From NCBI RefSeq assembly GCF_020509005.1, contig NC_063012.1:2418001-2482000 (forward strand): 64,000 bases of DNA. Direction: 5' to 3'. Positions 1 through 11,986 of this stretch are shown here, piece after piece (position 1 is the stretch's first letter; each line of letters begins with the position of its first letter). Below the pieces are notes generated by a model. That model made no database searches, was not told the origin of the DNA, and saw only the letters and a program-made list of their open reading frames with translations. The position numbers and the translations under genes were made by a program. The DNA is from Fulvia fulva (Eukaryota > Ascomycota > Dothideomycetes > Mycosphaerellales > Mycosphaerellaceae).

Positions 1-149
1 CGTCGGCCCGGCTGAACCGCGGACCTTCTGTATCGGGTTAGCGCGGCTTGGCTTTGCTTTATAACTTCGCCGCGCCTCGCGCTCCTCTTTCGTAGCTTCG
101 TAGAACAACAACTATCTCATTCGGACCCTATAGTACGCGCGCCCTTACA
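1..149 (+). repeat. Gyp1 LTR, partial, left end outside window
   Basis: This is the distal part of the Gyp1 long terminal repeat. It matches the LTR copies at 11803-11986 (same strand) and 56388-56571 (opposite strand), and ends in the shared terminus cgcgcccttaca. The sequence tttataac near 52-60 could be a TATA-like core. It is directly followed by protease-region sequence instead of the 5' leader and gag seen next to the other LTRs, so the gag region is deleted here. Confidence 0.85.
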
Positions 150-400
150 TAATCTCTTTAATAAAGAATAGACGATTAATACTAGGAGATAGATCGGCTA
201 TAGCGCGTTAGATCATATATATAGCCCTTATAGACGTAGTTATCGGCGGTTATTACGAGTAAATGCTATACTACGTTACCGACCTCGAATACGACATCGT
301 CTTTAGACTACCGTAGCTCTCCGCGTAAAATCCGAACATCTTCTAGGAAACTAGCGAGGTAGCGTTTAGATCTAATACTACTTCGGTTACTATCTATATA
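150..400 (+). pseudogene. Gyp1 protease-region fragment, inverted copy
   Basis: This stretch is the reverse complement of 6723 to about 6975 and also matches the Gyp1 protease region near 49640-49880. It joins the LTR at about 150 within a few bases of shared sequence (cttaat-like), as expected of a deletion at short homology. On its other side it ends in tatctatata exactly where the LINE tail starts. It is non-coding now and RIP-mutated. Confidence 0.75.
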
Positions 401-479
401 AATAAATAAATAAATACATTTATAATGCCTATCTAGCTCCTAAAAGGTCTACGAGGCCGGGGGCTATTAAGGAAGAGAG

Positions 480-3400
480 AGGGGGAAACCGTCGTACGGG
501 GAAAAACCCTCTTTAGGTATTAGTAAGTTCTCTCTATTACTTATCGGTCAATCTATCGTACTAGAAGCGGTAAGTACTAGGTAGTTAGCCGCCCCGGAGT
601 ACTAATCTGCCTAGTACCTAGAAACGAGTATTAGTAGCTAGCCGACTATCGAGTAGACGACAGGTCGACTATTAGTAGAGGCGGGTTGCCTATTAAGTAG
701 GAGATAGGTCGGCCGTCGAGCGGAGAACGAGCTAGCCGTCGAGTAGACGACGAGTCGACCCTTCCGGGCCGCTATACTCTATTAGTACCCCTATCGCTAT
801 TCCTCCTATACTCGGGGTCGCTATAGGCTACGGTCTACCCGTATACGTAGTCGTCGGTACCGCCGGAGTCCTACTACGTCTATAGGTAGGGCGCCTTTAA
901 AGGCTTCCTAGAGCTCTCCCTCCTAGGCTATCTCCCCTATTCTTACTACTATCTTACCCGCTATCTAGAACTACTATAGTAGGCCGGTCTGTATTACTAT
1001 TCGTACCGCTACTCGTATCCTACGCGCTATACCTATTATATATTAGAAGTCTATAGCCCTAGTCTCGAGGCGTATTACCTATCGGGCTTCTATAAAGCGT
1101 AGGTAGAACAGTACGACGTATTTCGGCGTCTAGATACGTCTATATTTATATAGGCTACTATCTACTCCCGGTACCTTTCGGCGGTATAGATAGTCCTTAA
1201 ACCTAATATATTCTAAGCGGAGTAGTATCGCGACTATTACCTATCGGCGGGTAAGGGCTCGGAAGAGCATTACCCTATCTCGGCTAATAGGTCCTGTCTT
1301 CGCCGCTACCTCGTCTTCTCGTCGGTATACTCGTCGCCGTAGTAGTTACCCGTTTAGGTACCGTTCGCCTTTCTCCTAGCGCTCGTTCTAGATTCCCTCT
1401 ATATATCTACGGACCGCGTTCGCTATAGCCTTCCGTTCTTCGCGTCCCTATCCCGCTCCTACTACTAGTATACTACTAGCTAGGGCCTATACTCGGAGCT
1501 TTACTATCGGGGTTTATTACGTATCTAGCTACCGCTAGGCCTATAATCCTATCTTCTTTTTAGGCGCTATAGATCGAAGGCGTATCGTAATTACCTAGTA
1601 CGCCGCGCGGATATTGCTCCCTACCTTACTATTCGCCGTCTAGAGCGTATAGCCTATAGCGAGCTATTAGAGGTAGAGGTCTAGTAGCGTAATCTACGTA
1701 TCCGCTTCTAGGACCTACGTCGGTATAGTACGGTATACCCCGGACACCCTACGTAAACATTCGTTCTATACGTTTTAAATCTACTTTATCTAGCTAGTCG
1801 CGTAGGATAGATACTAGACTAGTACCTAAAAGGTGATCGCCGGTCGGACGATAGAGCTATATAGCTAGCGTACCCTTATAAAGGCTACGCCCTATATAGA
1901 GGCCGCGAGGCGTATAACTAAGGCTTTGTTCTAGTCTCCCCGCTACCGGAGCTACTTTAGGTAGGCGTACTACCGGAGTCACGTATCTACTTAGAATCCT
2001 AGGACCCGGATAGATAGCTATAGAGTAATCTAGCTTACGCCGGTCCCGGCCTCGATCGTAGCTTAGAGGTTATACTTCTTCGGGGTCCTCGTAAGGTAGA
2101 TTCTCTAGTACTTCTAAGGTATAAAGACTATCCCGTATCGCGCTACCTATTCGTTATATACCTCGAGCGCCGCTTCGAGTTAGCGGTAGTTAGTCTCGGT
2201 TAAGTCGCTATATATTAGGATATTCGTATTATCGACAAAGCCTATATAGGAGTTAGTACCGTCGGCGCTTCCCCTAAGTAGCGGGAGGAGCGTAGAGGTA
2301 AAGAAAAGGAAGAGGATTAGAGAGAGCGATAAGCCCTACGGGATTCCCGTTTCCGTAGGCCGTACCTAAGGTTTACGCTACTCCTCTAGAACGAGCTACG
2401 TAGACCGGTTACTAAGGAAGGACTTAACGAACGCGACGAGCTAGCTAGGTAGACCTTTCGCCCGGAGGTTATAGAGTAGTCGGGCGTAGGAAACTTTATC
2501 GAACGCCCCCGAGATATCGAGAGATAGTAGGGTAGCGACCTATTATCGGCGTATTACCTAGATTATATAAACCTATTCCGTAACGAGTTCTAGAGCGGTC
2601 GTCGTAGACCGCCCTAGTCGGGCTCCTATCTACTCGGCTAGGAGGAGCTAGTACTCCTCGGCTAGCTTAGAGATACGATCGGCTACGATACGCTCTAGCG
2701 CCTTACCGATTGTACTAAGTAGGGCTATCGGGCGGTAGGCTTTCCTAACGTCGTATCTAGCCTTACCCTCCTTACGGAGGACGACTATACTCGAGTACCG
2801 GAAGGGGGCCGGTACATATAACTACTAGAGGTATACCGTAAATAGCCTCGCGAGGTACGGGGCGAGCGTCTAGCGGTAGTACTTAAGGAATCCGTTAGGG
2901 ATCTTATCTAGTCCTAGGGCCTTGTCTAGTATCGCCGCTTTTAGTACTATTAGTACCTCGCCTCCGTTACTTCTTAGCTAGTCTCGAGCTCCGTTAGGTA
3001 GATAAAGCCTTCGATATCGTCGAGTCGGATAGTAACCGGAGGAGGGAAGAACGCCTCTACTAGCGCGTCGGCTCTACCTTACTAGGCTTCCTAGAGGACC
3101 CCTTACCTATTACGGATAGGTAGGAACTATAGTAGTAGTAGCGGCGTCTCCGGCTTCCTTATACGCGCCTACTTAGCGAGCTTCTAGACCTTACTTCTAT
3201 CTCCTATAACTTTACGGACGGCGTTACGCTACGTAATATTACCCTAGCGCCTAATAATCCTACCCTTCTCGTTATCTAGTCGGCGGTATCGGGCGTATAT
3301 AGCGTCCTATTTTGTCTCGTTCTACCGGCGCCGCGCCGCTACCGTTATACGGACTACGTCTACGTATTCCTACGACTAGGCTAGCGACGCGTACTTCGAG

Positions 3401-4330
3401 GGTCGGGTATAGGGAATCTTGTCCCGGATTACTCTTACTATATACTACTATAGGCTCCCTACCGCCGTATCGATTTCCGCCTCTACGCGGAGGGGTACCG
3501 GCGGTACGAGGGCCGTTATTCGTTCTTTTAGTACCTAATTAATCTCCTTCTAGTCCGCTCTCTTCTACTAAGACCGTAGTTCTAGGGCTAGTAGCGCCTA
3601 TAGGTATATTACGTCGAACGTCGTACGGATAGCTAGGTAGTCTAGATAGCCGGTATCGAGTTCTAGGTCCGTATCGTAGAAGATAGTCCGCTAGGCTATC
3701 TACTATATCGCGAAGGTTAGGTTAAGCGTCTAGGTCGTGTTTTTCTACTAATACGTAGCCGTACCTACGGGAAGTACTAGGCTAAGGCCGGATACCTCTA
3801 CTAGACCGATAAGCGCGTCTACGGCGCTATAGGCCGAGAGTACGCTATCGCCTCCCTATCTTAGGTAGTAGAGGTTAAGGTCGCCGACTAGGATATATAT
3901 ATTAGCTTCCTCTTAGAGAGCTTCTTAGAGCTAGTAGAGGGTAGCCGACTAGCTATCGTCTTCTATCGAGCCCGGTACTAAGTACGGGTTATAGGCGTTA
4001 TAGATAGCTATTGTCTTACCGTCGGTAAGGCGTAGCCGTAGAGAGGCTATGTCGCTAGAGTAGGTATAGGTCGTCTACGTTATTATCGCGATTTCTTTAC
4101 TTACGTAGAAGTAGACCCGCGCTACCGGTTAGTCGCCTTAGGGTACTATAAGGTAGTATCTCGGGTCTACGAGTGTCGTCTTTCCGTTTGTCTACTACTC
4201 TTAGATAGCGACTATATAGTACCGGCTAGGGTGTAGTAGGCTAAGGAGTAGCTTCTAGGCCTTATCCTTACTCTTATTAGCGTTATACTATACGATAGTT
4301 AGCTAGGTAAGCGTACTATTTATAGTTAGA
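480..4330 (-). pseudogene. LINE alpha ORF2 remnant (endonuclease-reverse transcriptase)
   Basis: Read on the minus strand through stops, this shows an apurinic-type endonuclease and a reverse transcriptase, the enzymes that nick target DNA and copy the element RNA there. The endonuclease motif appears as GDLNLYYLR at about 3850-3885. The catalytic reverse transcriptase motif reads GFVDNTNIL at about 2217-2255, where FVDD is expected; Asp to Asn is the change RIP would make. Blocks conserved upstream of the palm can be followed over about 2450-2950. I could not see an RNase H domain. The ORF is broken by many TAG and TAA codons, so this is a dead copy. Confidence 0.7.
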
Positions 4331-4339
4331 CTATTATAT

Positions 4340-5643
4340 TAGCTATAGTTCTCCCTTCTACCTCCGTAGGTTTACTACTATATTATCGTCCTCGTCGCCC
4401 TCGCCCTCGCCTTCGTTATCCTATCGCGGGGCCGGCGTCGCTAGCGTAGCTACCGGTAAGGGCGCGCTACCTCCGTAGGGGCGGAATATCGTCGTATCGA
4501 GGCGCGTCTATCCGAGGCCCTAAGCCCGGGGGTCGGTAAGCGCTAGTCGGCCTACTCTATATATTAAGCGTCTATTGCTATTTAGCCTCCTCTTCTTACT
4601 CCTATATATAACTGGCTAGAAGCCGTCGGCGTCGACTCTTAGACGGTATAGTACTATCGCTATTCCTCCTCTTTCCTAGCGTATACCTAGGCGCGCTCCT
4701 ACCGCCTATTCCGCTACCTACCTCTTTACTCTATATCCGCCTATCTACGCCTTATAGTCCCCGCTATAGTTAGCGTACTTACTTATCTTAGATTAGGGGC
4801 ATTCGCGGGTATTATATACCTTTACGTAGTAGCTATAGTAGGTCTCCTACCTATAATACTTTATAGTATGCCCGAATCCCTAGTACCGGAAGTACTAGGT
4901 TACTATATAGGTATAGTCGTACTTTTTGATATAGTAGTACGAGTAGGCTAGGACTAGTCCCTTCTCTATAGCCTAGATTCTCTAGCTATTATACTCGAAC
5001 GCGAGTACGAGCGACGAGTATTTCCGCTCTATTCGTTCCGGCTTCTTTAGCTAGTACGCCCGGGTGATAACGAGACCTAGGATAGTAGCCTAGTTGTCCT
5101 TTACGATAGCCTCTCCTATCGCTACCGGGCTAGTATCTACTAGGAAGGTATTAACTCGGACACCGTATATAAGGGCCTAGTATACTAGCGCGACCGGCGC
5201 TACGCTCTTCGCGTTTAGTACCTCGACCGCCTAGCCTACGCTCTATAGTAGCGTCGGTCTCCCCGCTATAGTTACGGGCGTATAGCGTACGTCTCTACTC
5301 TTTAGCTTCTAGGCTATAATAATGTCTTATTTACTAGCCTATCGCGCCTCCTCTACGAGGCGTTAGTACGATAGTACCGCTACCCGCTCTCTTTCTTTAG
5401 GGTTGTCTATATATATCGTAACCTTACGCTAAACTAGCCTAACGCGGTACGTTAGTTACTCTACGGCTACTATAGCCGCTTAGGTATATATCGCCGGCCT
5501 AGCTCTTCCTAGCGCCTAGATCTCCCGTAGGGGGTCCGCGTTCGTTACTTCCTTTACTAGCGCTAGCGCCTTTGTCGCCCGTAGTAGCTCCTAGATCGCT
5601 TTAGCTAAGCTCTCGAGGAGGCTACGGATCGCGCGTTCGTAGG
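4340..5643 (-). pseudogene. LINE alpha ORF1 remnant (zinc-knuckle nucleocapsid-like)
   Basis: The minus strand upstream of the endonuclease reads as a gag-like ORF1, which binds element RNA. Around 4845-4915 two tandem zinc knuckles are recognisable with Cys spacing preserved but Cys or His changed to Tyr: YFRY-G-FGH-TIKYY fits C-x2-C-x4-H-x4-C, and a second one follows, ending in TREC. TGY to TAY and CAY to TAY are RIP changes, so these are mutated CCHC motifs. The N-terminal part is cut off where the W module begins at 5644. Confidence 0.6.
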
Positions 5644-6722
5644 TAAGGAAGGAATCGTATTTAGTAAGCTAGCTACGAGATAAGGTAATAAGTCTTAACC
5701 GCGCTTTCCTACTTATCTAGTACTACCGTATAGCCTCGTTTCGAGAGGTTAGCCCGGAGTAAAAGCTTCCCTCTACGCCCTCCCTCCCTATTTGCTCCTT
5801 AAGCTAATATCTACCTCTATAGGCCTAAGCCCTTTAGTACTCTCTATTAACCGATATACGTATCCGTCCTCTCGGGCTATATAGATAGTATTAGCCGTCG
5901 CTACTAGTATATACTACGCCCTAGGTTTTGACGCCCTTCGCGTTACCGTAGCCTATCTCTAGAAAGCGGCCGTCTATACCTCGTAGGTTTACTCGGGGCA
6001 TACACTACGCCGGGTAGCGTACTCCTTACGTTTCTACCTACTAACTAATATAAAGTTCCTTATTACCCTACCCTCGATCCTCCCCGATTATAGAACTAAT
6101 CTACTCGTATTATACGTCTTTTCCCCTTCCTAATAGCCGTCTTTTCCTTACTTAGGCTATCGTCTTTTCCTCGTCGTAATCTACTATATTAGACTAGGTA
6201 CGTTATGTAGCGGAATAGGTAGTACCTTAGGTAAAACCCTCGTTCCTATACCGGGTACTTAATAGGCCCTTATAGGCTTCGTCGCGTGTCTACCTACCCT
6301 CCGTATTGCCCGCTAGTAAAGACTACATTTGTTTTATAGTCCGCTCGACGCCGTTATATAGTCCGCTTAGTTGTTATTCTATAGTCCGCTCGTCTAATGT
6401 TCGTCGCTCGGCCCGCTCGGTTTACGGTCTCCGGAGGTAAAAATTCTATACTTATACTAGAGGTGTCCTATCGAGCGTATAGGCCACGGTTCCGCGCCCT
6501 TCTTATACGTAGAAAGAAGAGGAACTCGCTCCCGACACGAGTATACGCTCGTCGGATAGTTTTTATACCCGTTTTACTAGTAGTCCTCTATTCGCCGCCG
6601 CTTCGCCTACGTTACGCGCCCGTCGTACCTACGACGCTCTAGCGTAAGAATACTTAGCTCTCTCGTAGTAAGACGAGAGGTTCGTAGCCGATACTACGTA
6701 TAGGTAATTCTCGTCGTCGACC
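5644..6722 (-). mobile_element. W module, copy 1 (fused to LINE alpha)
   Basis: This module of about 1.08 kb matches 14935-16007, 52901-53977 and 60608-61687 along its whole length. Its sense strand (minus) starts ggtcgacgacgagaat and ends cgattccttcctt. It contains the conserved hairpin near its 5' end and three spaced TAGTCCGCTC repeats (plus-strand reading). I find no convincing protein on its sense strand. RIP damage is heavy compared with copies 3 and 4. Confidence 0.85.
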
Positions 6723-9485
6723 TATTATATTATATAGATAGTAATCGAAGTAGTAGTTAGATCTAAACGCTACCTCGCTAGTTTCCTAGAAGATATTAGG
6801 TTTTACGCGGAGAGCTACGGTAGTCTAAAGACGATATCGTATTCGAGGTCGGTAACGTAGTATAGTATTTACTCGTAATAACCGCCGATAACTACGTCTA
6901 TAAGGGCTATATATATGATCTAACGCGCTATAGCCGATCTATCTCCTAGTATTAATCGTCTATTCTTTATTAAAGAGATTAAGAGGGTTATATATTTACG
7001 TATAAATTTCTAATTAAGAAAGAGAGAGATAGAGGTAGAATCTATAAGGCCGCGAGCCTTTTTATGTTATATTATTACGGGTAATACTATATAAGGGTAT
7101 ATAGCTAGTTATTGTTTATCTAGTATATATACCGACATCTTAAGCTCCTTACTATAGTCCGTATCTTATATTCTATATCTCTTAATCTTATACTCTTTCT
7201 GTCTTAGAAAGTTCGGTTACTAACCGCTATCTACTACGCTTAGGTAGCGGTCGTACTATTTCCCTATTGCTATAGGTCGGTAGTGAGGGAGCTAAGGTTC
7301 GGGTTAGCGTTCGCGTTATTTCGTAGACGTAGAGGGCGGTAGTCGCCGTCGTAACTATATATCGGGTATTCGGGGTTCGTTAATACGTACGAGCCTATAC
7401 GGTAGCGGTAGTACTTACCCTACTTCTTAAGGTCCTTACGCTACTTACGGTTTAATAAAGGCAGGTTCTATATATAAACCGGTAGGTCCTCCTTCTTCTT
7501 CGTACCTACGTATTATAGTAGTCGCTAGACGATTATAGCGGTCGTACTAGTAGCTACGGCACCTACGGTATTACTACCGCCCTATACGCCGTTATTATTC
7601 GAATTAGGGTTACTACGTAGGCGCTCCTTCTATAGATATAGTCGGTCGGTCTCGTAGAAGCTCTTATCTAATACCGTATATTCCTTAATAACATCCTATA
7701 TGTCGTATAAGCGTCTATCTACTTCCCTATCGCCGAAAGTCTTAATAAAGTACTTACGGTTTAGGCGGTTACGAAATAGTATTAGCTTAGTCTCGTTAGT
7801 CTACTCTATCTAAGTACGTAGCTTTAAGTAGCGAGCGTAGAAGGTAATAAAGATCTCGCCCTACTCCTACTTATAGGTAGCGATATTAACTATAGCCTTA
7901 GTTCCTTCGTTACGGGTACCGTACTAGCGCGTTATCTAATCTAGTAGTTCTTTACTAGTCTTAAACTCGTTAAATAATTGTTATCTAGGTATAGGAATCC
8001 TCGGCTTAATACTTCTCTAAGGGTCACCCTATGTCTATCTATATATAAAACGTAGGTCGTCTACCTCGGAGCGGAAAGTAGTTATAGTTAGCTTAAGAAG
8101 TACGCTACTATACTAACTATTAAAGTTAGGGTCGTTATCGTTCTTAAAGTACTTCGGGTTAGGTACGCCCTTACTAACCTCGATACCGCGTATTAGAGTA
8201 CGGTTAATAGTAAATAAGCGTTCTAAAAGTTCGGTTAGAAGAGTCTATATACGGGTATTACGCGCTCGAGAGTCGCGACCGTTATTATTATTAGGTCGTA
8301 GACAGTTTCTATTACGTCCTCGGTCGTTATTACTATTACCGTTATTATTATCGTTACTACTACCTCCTCCGCCGCCGCCTCTACTAGTAGCTTTACGATA
8401 CTTACGTATTAGCTACTCGAGTAAAGTCTCGCGCGGAGGTAAGTAGGAGGGTCGGCGACTAGAGCGGCCCCTACCTCTATTCTATATAGTGTCTTTAGTA
8501 GCTTAGAGTCGAGTCTTTAGATCGTTAACCTCCTTCTATAGAGCCTAGTTCTTAGCTTCGGCATCCTATACCTTCTTCTTCTCCTTTTTATAAATCTCGC
8601 TAAATTACTTATATAGGTTATTAGCCTCCCTATACTTCTTCTCTACCTCTTACAACTTTACTAGGTTATAATCCTTCTGACTCTTTAGGTCTACGGCTAT
8701 CTTCTATATTATAGCCTCCTCGCTTTATAGTATCTTATAGATACGGTTATACTCGGTATATAGCGTAGTATAATAGGTGTTCTAGAGGTTATTAGCTCGC
8801 TCTATTATATCGAGTTGTCTACCTTTAGTAATCGCTATATTTACTACCTATAGTACAAAGTCGTAGGTAGTCTTCGGGTACTAGGATACGAGAGTCGTAA
8901 GTTTGTCTAGTATAACATTCTAGTATTCGGATACGAGAATGTGCTCTACCTCGTCGAGTAATAGGTATACCTCGTCTAGGTCGCCGCCTAGGTTCTCTTC
9001 GAGCTTAAATTCGAACAGTTCTATAAAGTCAATCTTACTACCTTCTTCTCGCTCGAAGGCTTTCTAGTAAGCTTTATTAATTTCCTATTATAGCGCGATA
9101 CCGGTGTCTACTATAACCCGCCGGTTATCGTCCTATATCTAACTCTAAGGAAAAGAGGAGAGGTCGGGAAAAAGAGATATACGCTACTTACCTTTACTCT
9201 TAGGCTTTAGTAGTAGTAGTATACCGCCGTTCGTCTAAAAAGTTATATTATCTAGATTCGGGGGAGGCGTAACGATGCCTATTTCCTAACTATCTACGAG
9301 CGCGCGACTACCTACTAATAATATCGCCGCGTTACGTTCTCTAGGCATTTACGCGCTCTACGCCTTACCGTATTCTAAATCCTAATACGACTCTACGCGT
9401 TCTTCGAGTTCTATAGTTTTGTCTATTCCTATTATTACGCGTCCCTTACCTAGATCCGTAATCTAGGTAGGGTAGTAGAACAAAC
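6723..9485 (-). pseudogene. Gyp1 leader, gag and start of pol, remnant
   Basis: Reading leftward from the LTR at 9486, this holds the untranslated leader, a long gag region and the start of the protease region. It is collinear with 53978-56387 plus 49640-49982 on the same strand. Stretches read as charged helical gag sequence, but stops are frequent. A run of tta and gtta repeats at about 8280-8360 would encode a polar low-complexity segment. The pol part is cut at 6723, where the LINE chimera lies. It is RIPed more than the copy at 53978-56387. Confidence 0.7.
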
Positions 9486-9707
9486 TATAAGGGCGCGCGT
9501 ACCGTAGGGTCCGAATAAGAGAGTTATTACTCTACAAAGATACGAAAGATAAGCGCGAGGCGCGGCGGAGTTATAGAGTAAAGCTAAGCCGCGCTAACCC
9601 GATACGGAAGGTCCGCGGTTTACCCGGGCCGACGTAGCTATAGTAAGGGGTCGCGGGCTACCCGGGCCGACGTAGCTATAGTAAGGGGTCGCGGGCTACC
9701 CGTAATA
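9486..9707 (-). repeat. Gyp1 LTR with internal 38-bp tandem duplication
   Basis: This is an inverted Gyp1 LTR. On the minus strand it begins tattacgggtagcccgcg, the RIPed form of TGTCACGGGCAGCCCGCG. It is 222 bp, exactly 38 bp longer than the 184-bp LTRs at 11803 and 56388. The excess is the tandem duplication at 9626-9701. It abuts plus-strand Gyp1 integrase sequence at 9708, which is not a normal LTR neighbour in that orientation, so this is a rearrangement junction. Confidence 0.85.
9626..9701. repeat. 38-bp tandem duplication inside the LTR
   Basis: Two identical adjacent copies lie at 9626-9663 and 9664-9701, each beginning gggccgacgtagctatagta. The other LTR copies hold one. The two units show no mutual differences although the surroundings are RIPed, so the duplication probably arose after RIP or stayed too short to be a RIP target. 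Confidence 0.9.
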
Positions 9708-10690
9708 CTTAGAGGTATATCGCGGTAGACTTTGTAGTCGGACTTCCTAATAGTACCCTCGATAGTATAACCTATAATAACATTATAACCGTAATAGATT
9801 GGCTAACGAAGGAAGTCGAGCTAATTCTAATCGGAGCGATAACTATATAGAATACGGTAAGACTTTTCCTTAAGTATATATTCTCCCGACGCGGATTTCC
9901 TAATACTATTACTTTAGACCGCGGTAAATAATAGGTTACTACCTTCTAGAAGAAACTTTATAAGATGCTTTATATAAGTCGTAAGCTAAGTTCTTTATAC
10001 TACCTAGAAACTAATAGACAGTTAGAATATACTTACTAAGTAATAGAACAGTATCTCCGTATATTTACTAACGAGGTATAAGATAACTAGGTAGAATAGC
10101 TTTGTCTAGGTCAGTTTGCGATCAATAACTACCTTTCTAAAACTACTAGTGTGTCGCTATTCTACGCTACTTTAGGCTATAACCCTAAGTTTATAGAGCG
10201 CGTAGACCTAAGCGCTAGAAAAGAGGGAGGACTAACTACTCTCTAGCAACTAGATACGTAATCGGCTAAAGCCTTTGTACGCTAGATTTACGACCTTTAT
10301 AAGCACCTTTAAGGAAATATACGGATGTTATAAGCTCTCTAAGCTAAAGTAGTAAACCGCTACTAAAGTATCCCGCTAGACTATAAAGTAGGCGACTAGG
10401 TATACCTAAGTACTAAGAATATCTATACGACTCGACTATCTAAGAAGCTCGATAGAAGATACGCTAGTCCGTACTAGATTATAGAAATTATACTAGCTAA
10501 GCTCTTATATAAACTAAGATTATCGGACGCTATAGTAGGACTCGACAACTGCTTTTATTCCTCTTTACTTTAGCGAGCCGATCATCCCGACTTCCTACTA
10601 CTCGAAGGCTAGTATCTAGTACTACTACCGCTAATAACTATCGAGCCCAATACTACTAAAGCCGATATAGTCGCTAATATAGTCGTAACA
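9708..10690 (+). pseudogene. Gyp1 integrase core remnant
   Basis: The plus strand reads as the retroviral-type integrase core, which inserts the cDNA. Near 9720-9840 the frame reads DFVVGLPNSTLDG followed by a TVIDWLTKEVELI-like block, with the first catalytic Asp in place. The DRG block and the later LPSWDKQ-like region can be followed to about 10250. The downstream section to 10690 leads into the chromodomain, which resumes after the LINE beta insertion. Many in-frame stops are present. The upstream half of pol is missing because of the rearrangement at 9707/9708. Confidence 0.75.
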
Positions 10691-10708
10691 CCTATATATA
10701 TATATATA

Positions 10709-11342
10709 GATAGATAGATAGATTTGTCATTCCCCTATTCTAGGACCCTATCCGGCCTATATAGGTATATATCTATTATTATATACAAAGGGAAACCCGA
10801 ATAGGTGAAAACCCTTCCCGCCCCCGACTACTCCTTATCTAGTTTAGCTTTCCCTCTAAACGTACGTAGTCTATATCACTACCCCGTTAGCCCCCGCTCC
10901 TAGCCGGTCTCGTCGCGCTACGTCGTGTCCTCTCTTCCTATACTATTCCTACTAGGCGGTACTGTTCTAGCTAGCCCTTCTCTAGTATCTAGTTCGTAAT
11001 GCGCCGTAGGTCCTTAGCGTTATTAAGAAGTGCCCTAATCGTCCGGTTCCTCGCCTTTACTATCTACTCCCCCCTTCCTAGCGACTACCTCGGACAGACG
11101 AGGAGTACGTACCGTACGTTCTAGGAGCGATAGCCGTAGGGGCAGCTAGTATTCGTATATCCTAGAACCTTCCTCTATAATAGGTACCCCTAGAGGCCGA
11201 TATATTCGCTTCGTAGTTGGGTTACTATACTACTCTATACCCTCGTAAGGCGGTAGTAGATAAGCTTCGGGGGGTGCTTGACCGCGGATTTTGTAGCTAA
11301 CTATTCCTTAGGTTGTCCCGCTAGCTAAGGGCGTCTACTATG
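10709..11342 (-). mobile_element. 5'-truncated LINE beta, about 630 bp
   Basis: This short copy of the LINE beta 3' end has its gatagatagat tail at 10709 and matches 36316-36960 and (reversed) 28900-29549. It is flanked by the target-site duplication cctatatatatatatata at 10691-10708 and 11343-11360. It interrupts Gyp1 between the integrase core and the chromodomain. The C-terminal Cys/His region of beta ORF2 is included but stops abound. Confidence 0.85.
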
Positions 11343-11802
11343 CCTATATATATATATATAAGATAGAGAAGATCTTGGACATATATACCCGTAAGCGAGT
11401 AGGCAAAGTAAAGAAGGGGTAGAAGCGTAAAGTAGACACTTAGTATAAGGTAAAATAGCTTAGATATTAGAATAAGGAGGATAGTAAGACCTAGTAACCG
11501 GATAAGAATATATTTAAATACGTGGCCGCCGCTATTATAGACTTTTACTATAACCGGCTAGAGTTATCTACGCCTATAGGCTTTGTAGCTCTATCTAATT
11601 AGGTCCCCCTAAGTATTTCTCGAAGGGAGCCGGTCGCGGATAGGTTAGTTATAGATAGACTAGATGTAGATATATTACTAGACGATAATAAGGCATTAGA
11701 GGATAATTAGACTTTCGTACGGTTATAGAGTAGTACGGGTAAGTAGCCGTATAAGATAGATAACGCTTAGAGGACTAAGACGCGTTTTGAAAGGGGGAGT
11801 AC
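11343..11802 (+). pseudogene. Gyp1 chromodomain, C-terminal tail and polypurine tract
   Basis: Right after the LINE the frame reads YKIEKILDIYTRKR, then a basic KVKKG segment, then YKVKxLRYxNKEDSKT and FKYVAAAIIDFYYNR. This is the chromodomain pattern (YxVExILD, VKWxGY, W-P-x-N, I-x-x-F) with a lysine-rich insertion in the loop. Chromodomains target such elements to modified histones in heterochromatin. The matching part of the other Gyp1 lies at about 45960-46150. The purine tract aaagggggag at 11790-11799 precedes the LTR and would prime plus-strand DNA synthesis. Confidence 0.8.
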
Positions 11803-11986
11803 TATTATAGGTAGCCCGCGACCCCTTACTATAGCTACGTTAGCCCGGGTGAACCGCGGACCTTCCGTATAGGGTTAGCGCGGCTTAGCTTTACTTTATA
11901 ACTTCGCCGCGCCTCGCGCTCCTCTTTTATAGCTTCGTAGAATAATAACTCTCTTATTCGGACCCTACGGTACGCGCGCCCTTATA
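11803..11986 (+). repeat. Gyp1 3' LTR
   Basis: This is a complete 184-bp LTR, the same length as 56388-56571. It starts tattataggtagcccgcg and ends cgcgcccttata; un-RIPed ends would be TGTCAC and TTACA. The polypurine tract immediately upstream proves the orientation. It contains a ctttataact segment that could serve as a TATA-like core. Confidence 0.9.

Larger units (their letters stand above)
401..6722 (-). mobile_element. LINE alpha-W chimera
   Basis: This is a bipartite non-LTR retrotransposon read on the minus strand. Its 3' end is a run of aaat repeats at about 401-415, the body (401-5643) carries ORF2 and most of ORF1, and the 5' part (5644-6722) is the W module. The tail (AAAT repeats) and the 3' region differ from the other four LINE families here. 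It sits at the centre of an inverted repeat of Gyp1 protease sequence, so an ordinary target-site duplication cannot be read. It is heavily RIPed. Confidence 0.75.

Noticed and set aside
3312..3542. A 76-codon plus-strand frame
   Set aside because: It lies antisense within LINE alpha between endonuclease and reverse transcriptase and shows no motif.
6397..6642. An open frame starting MFVARPARF on the plus strand, also present at 53652-53927 and partly at 61426-61668
   Set aside because: It is antisense to the W module, overlaps an opposite frame, has no domain, and stays open mainly because RIP rarely makes stops in that frame.
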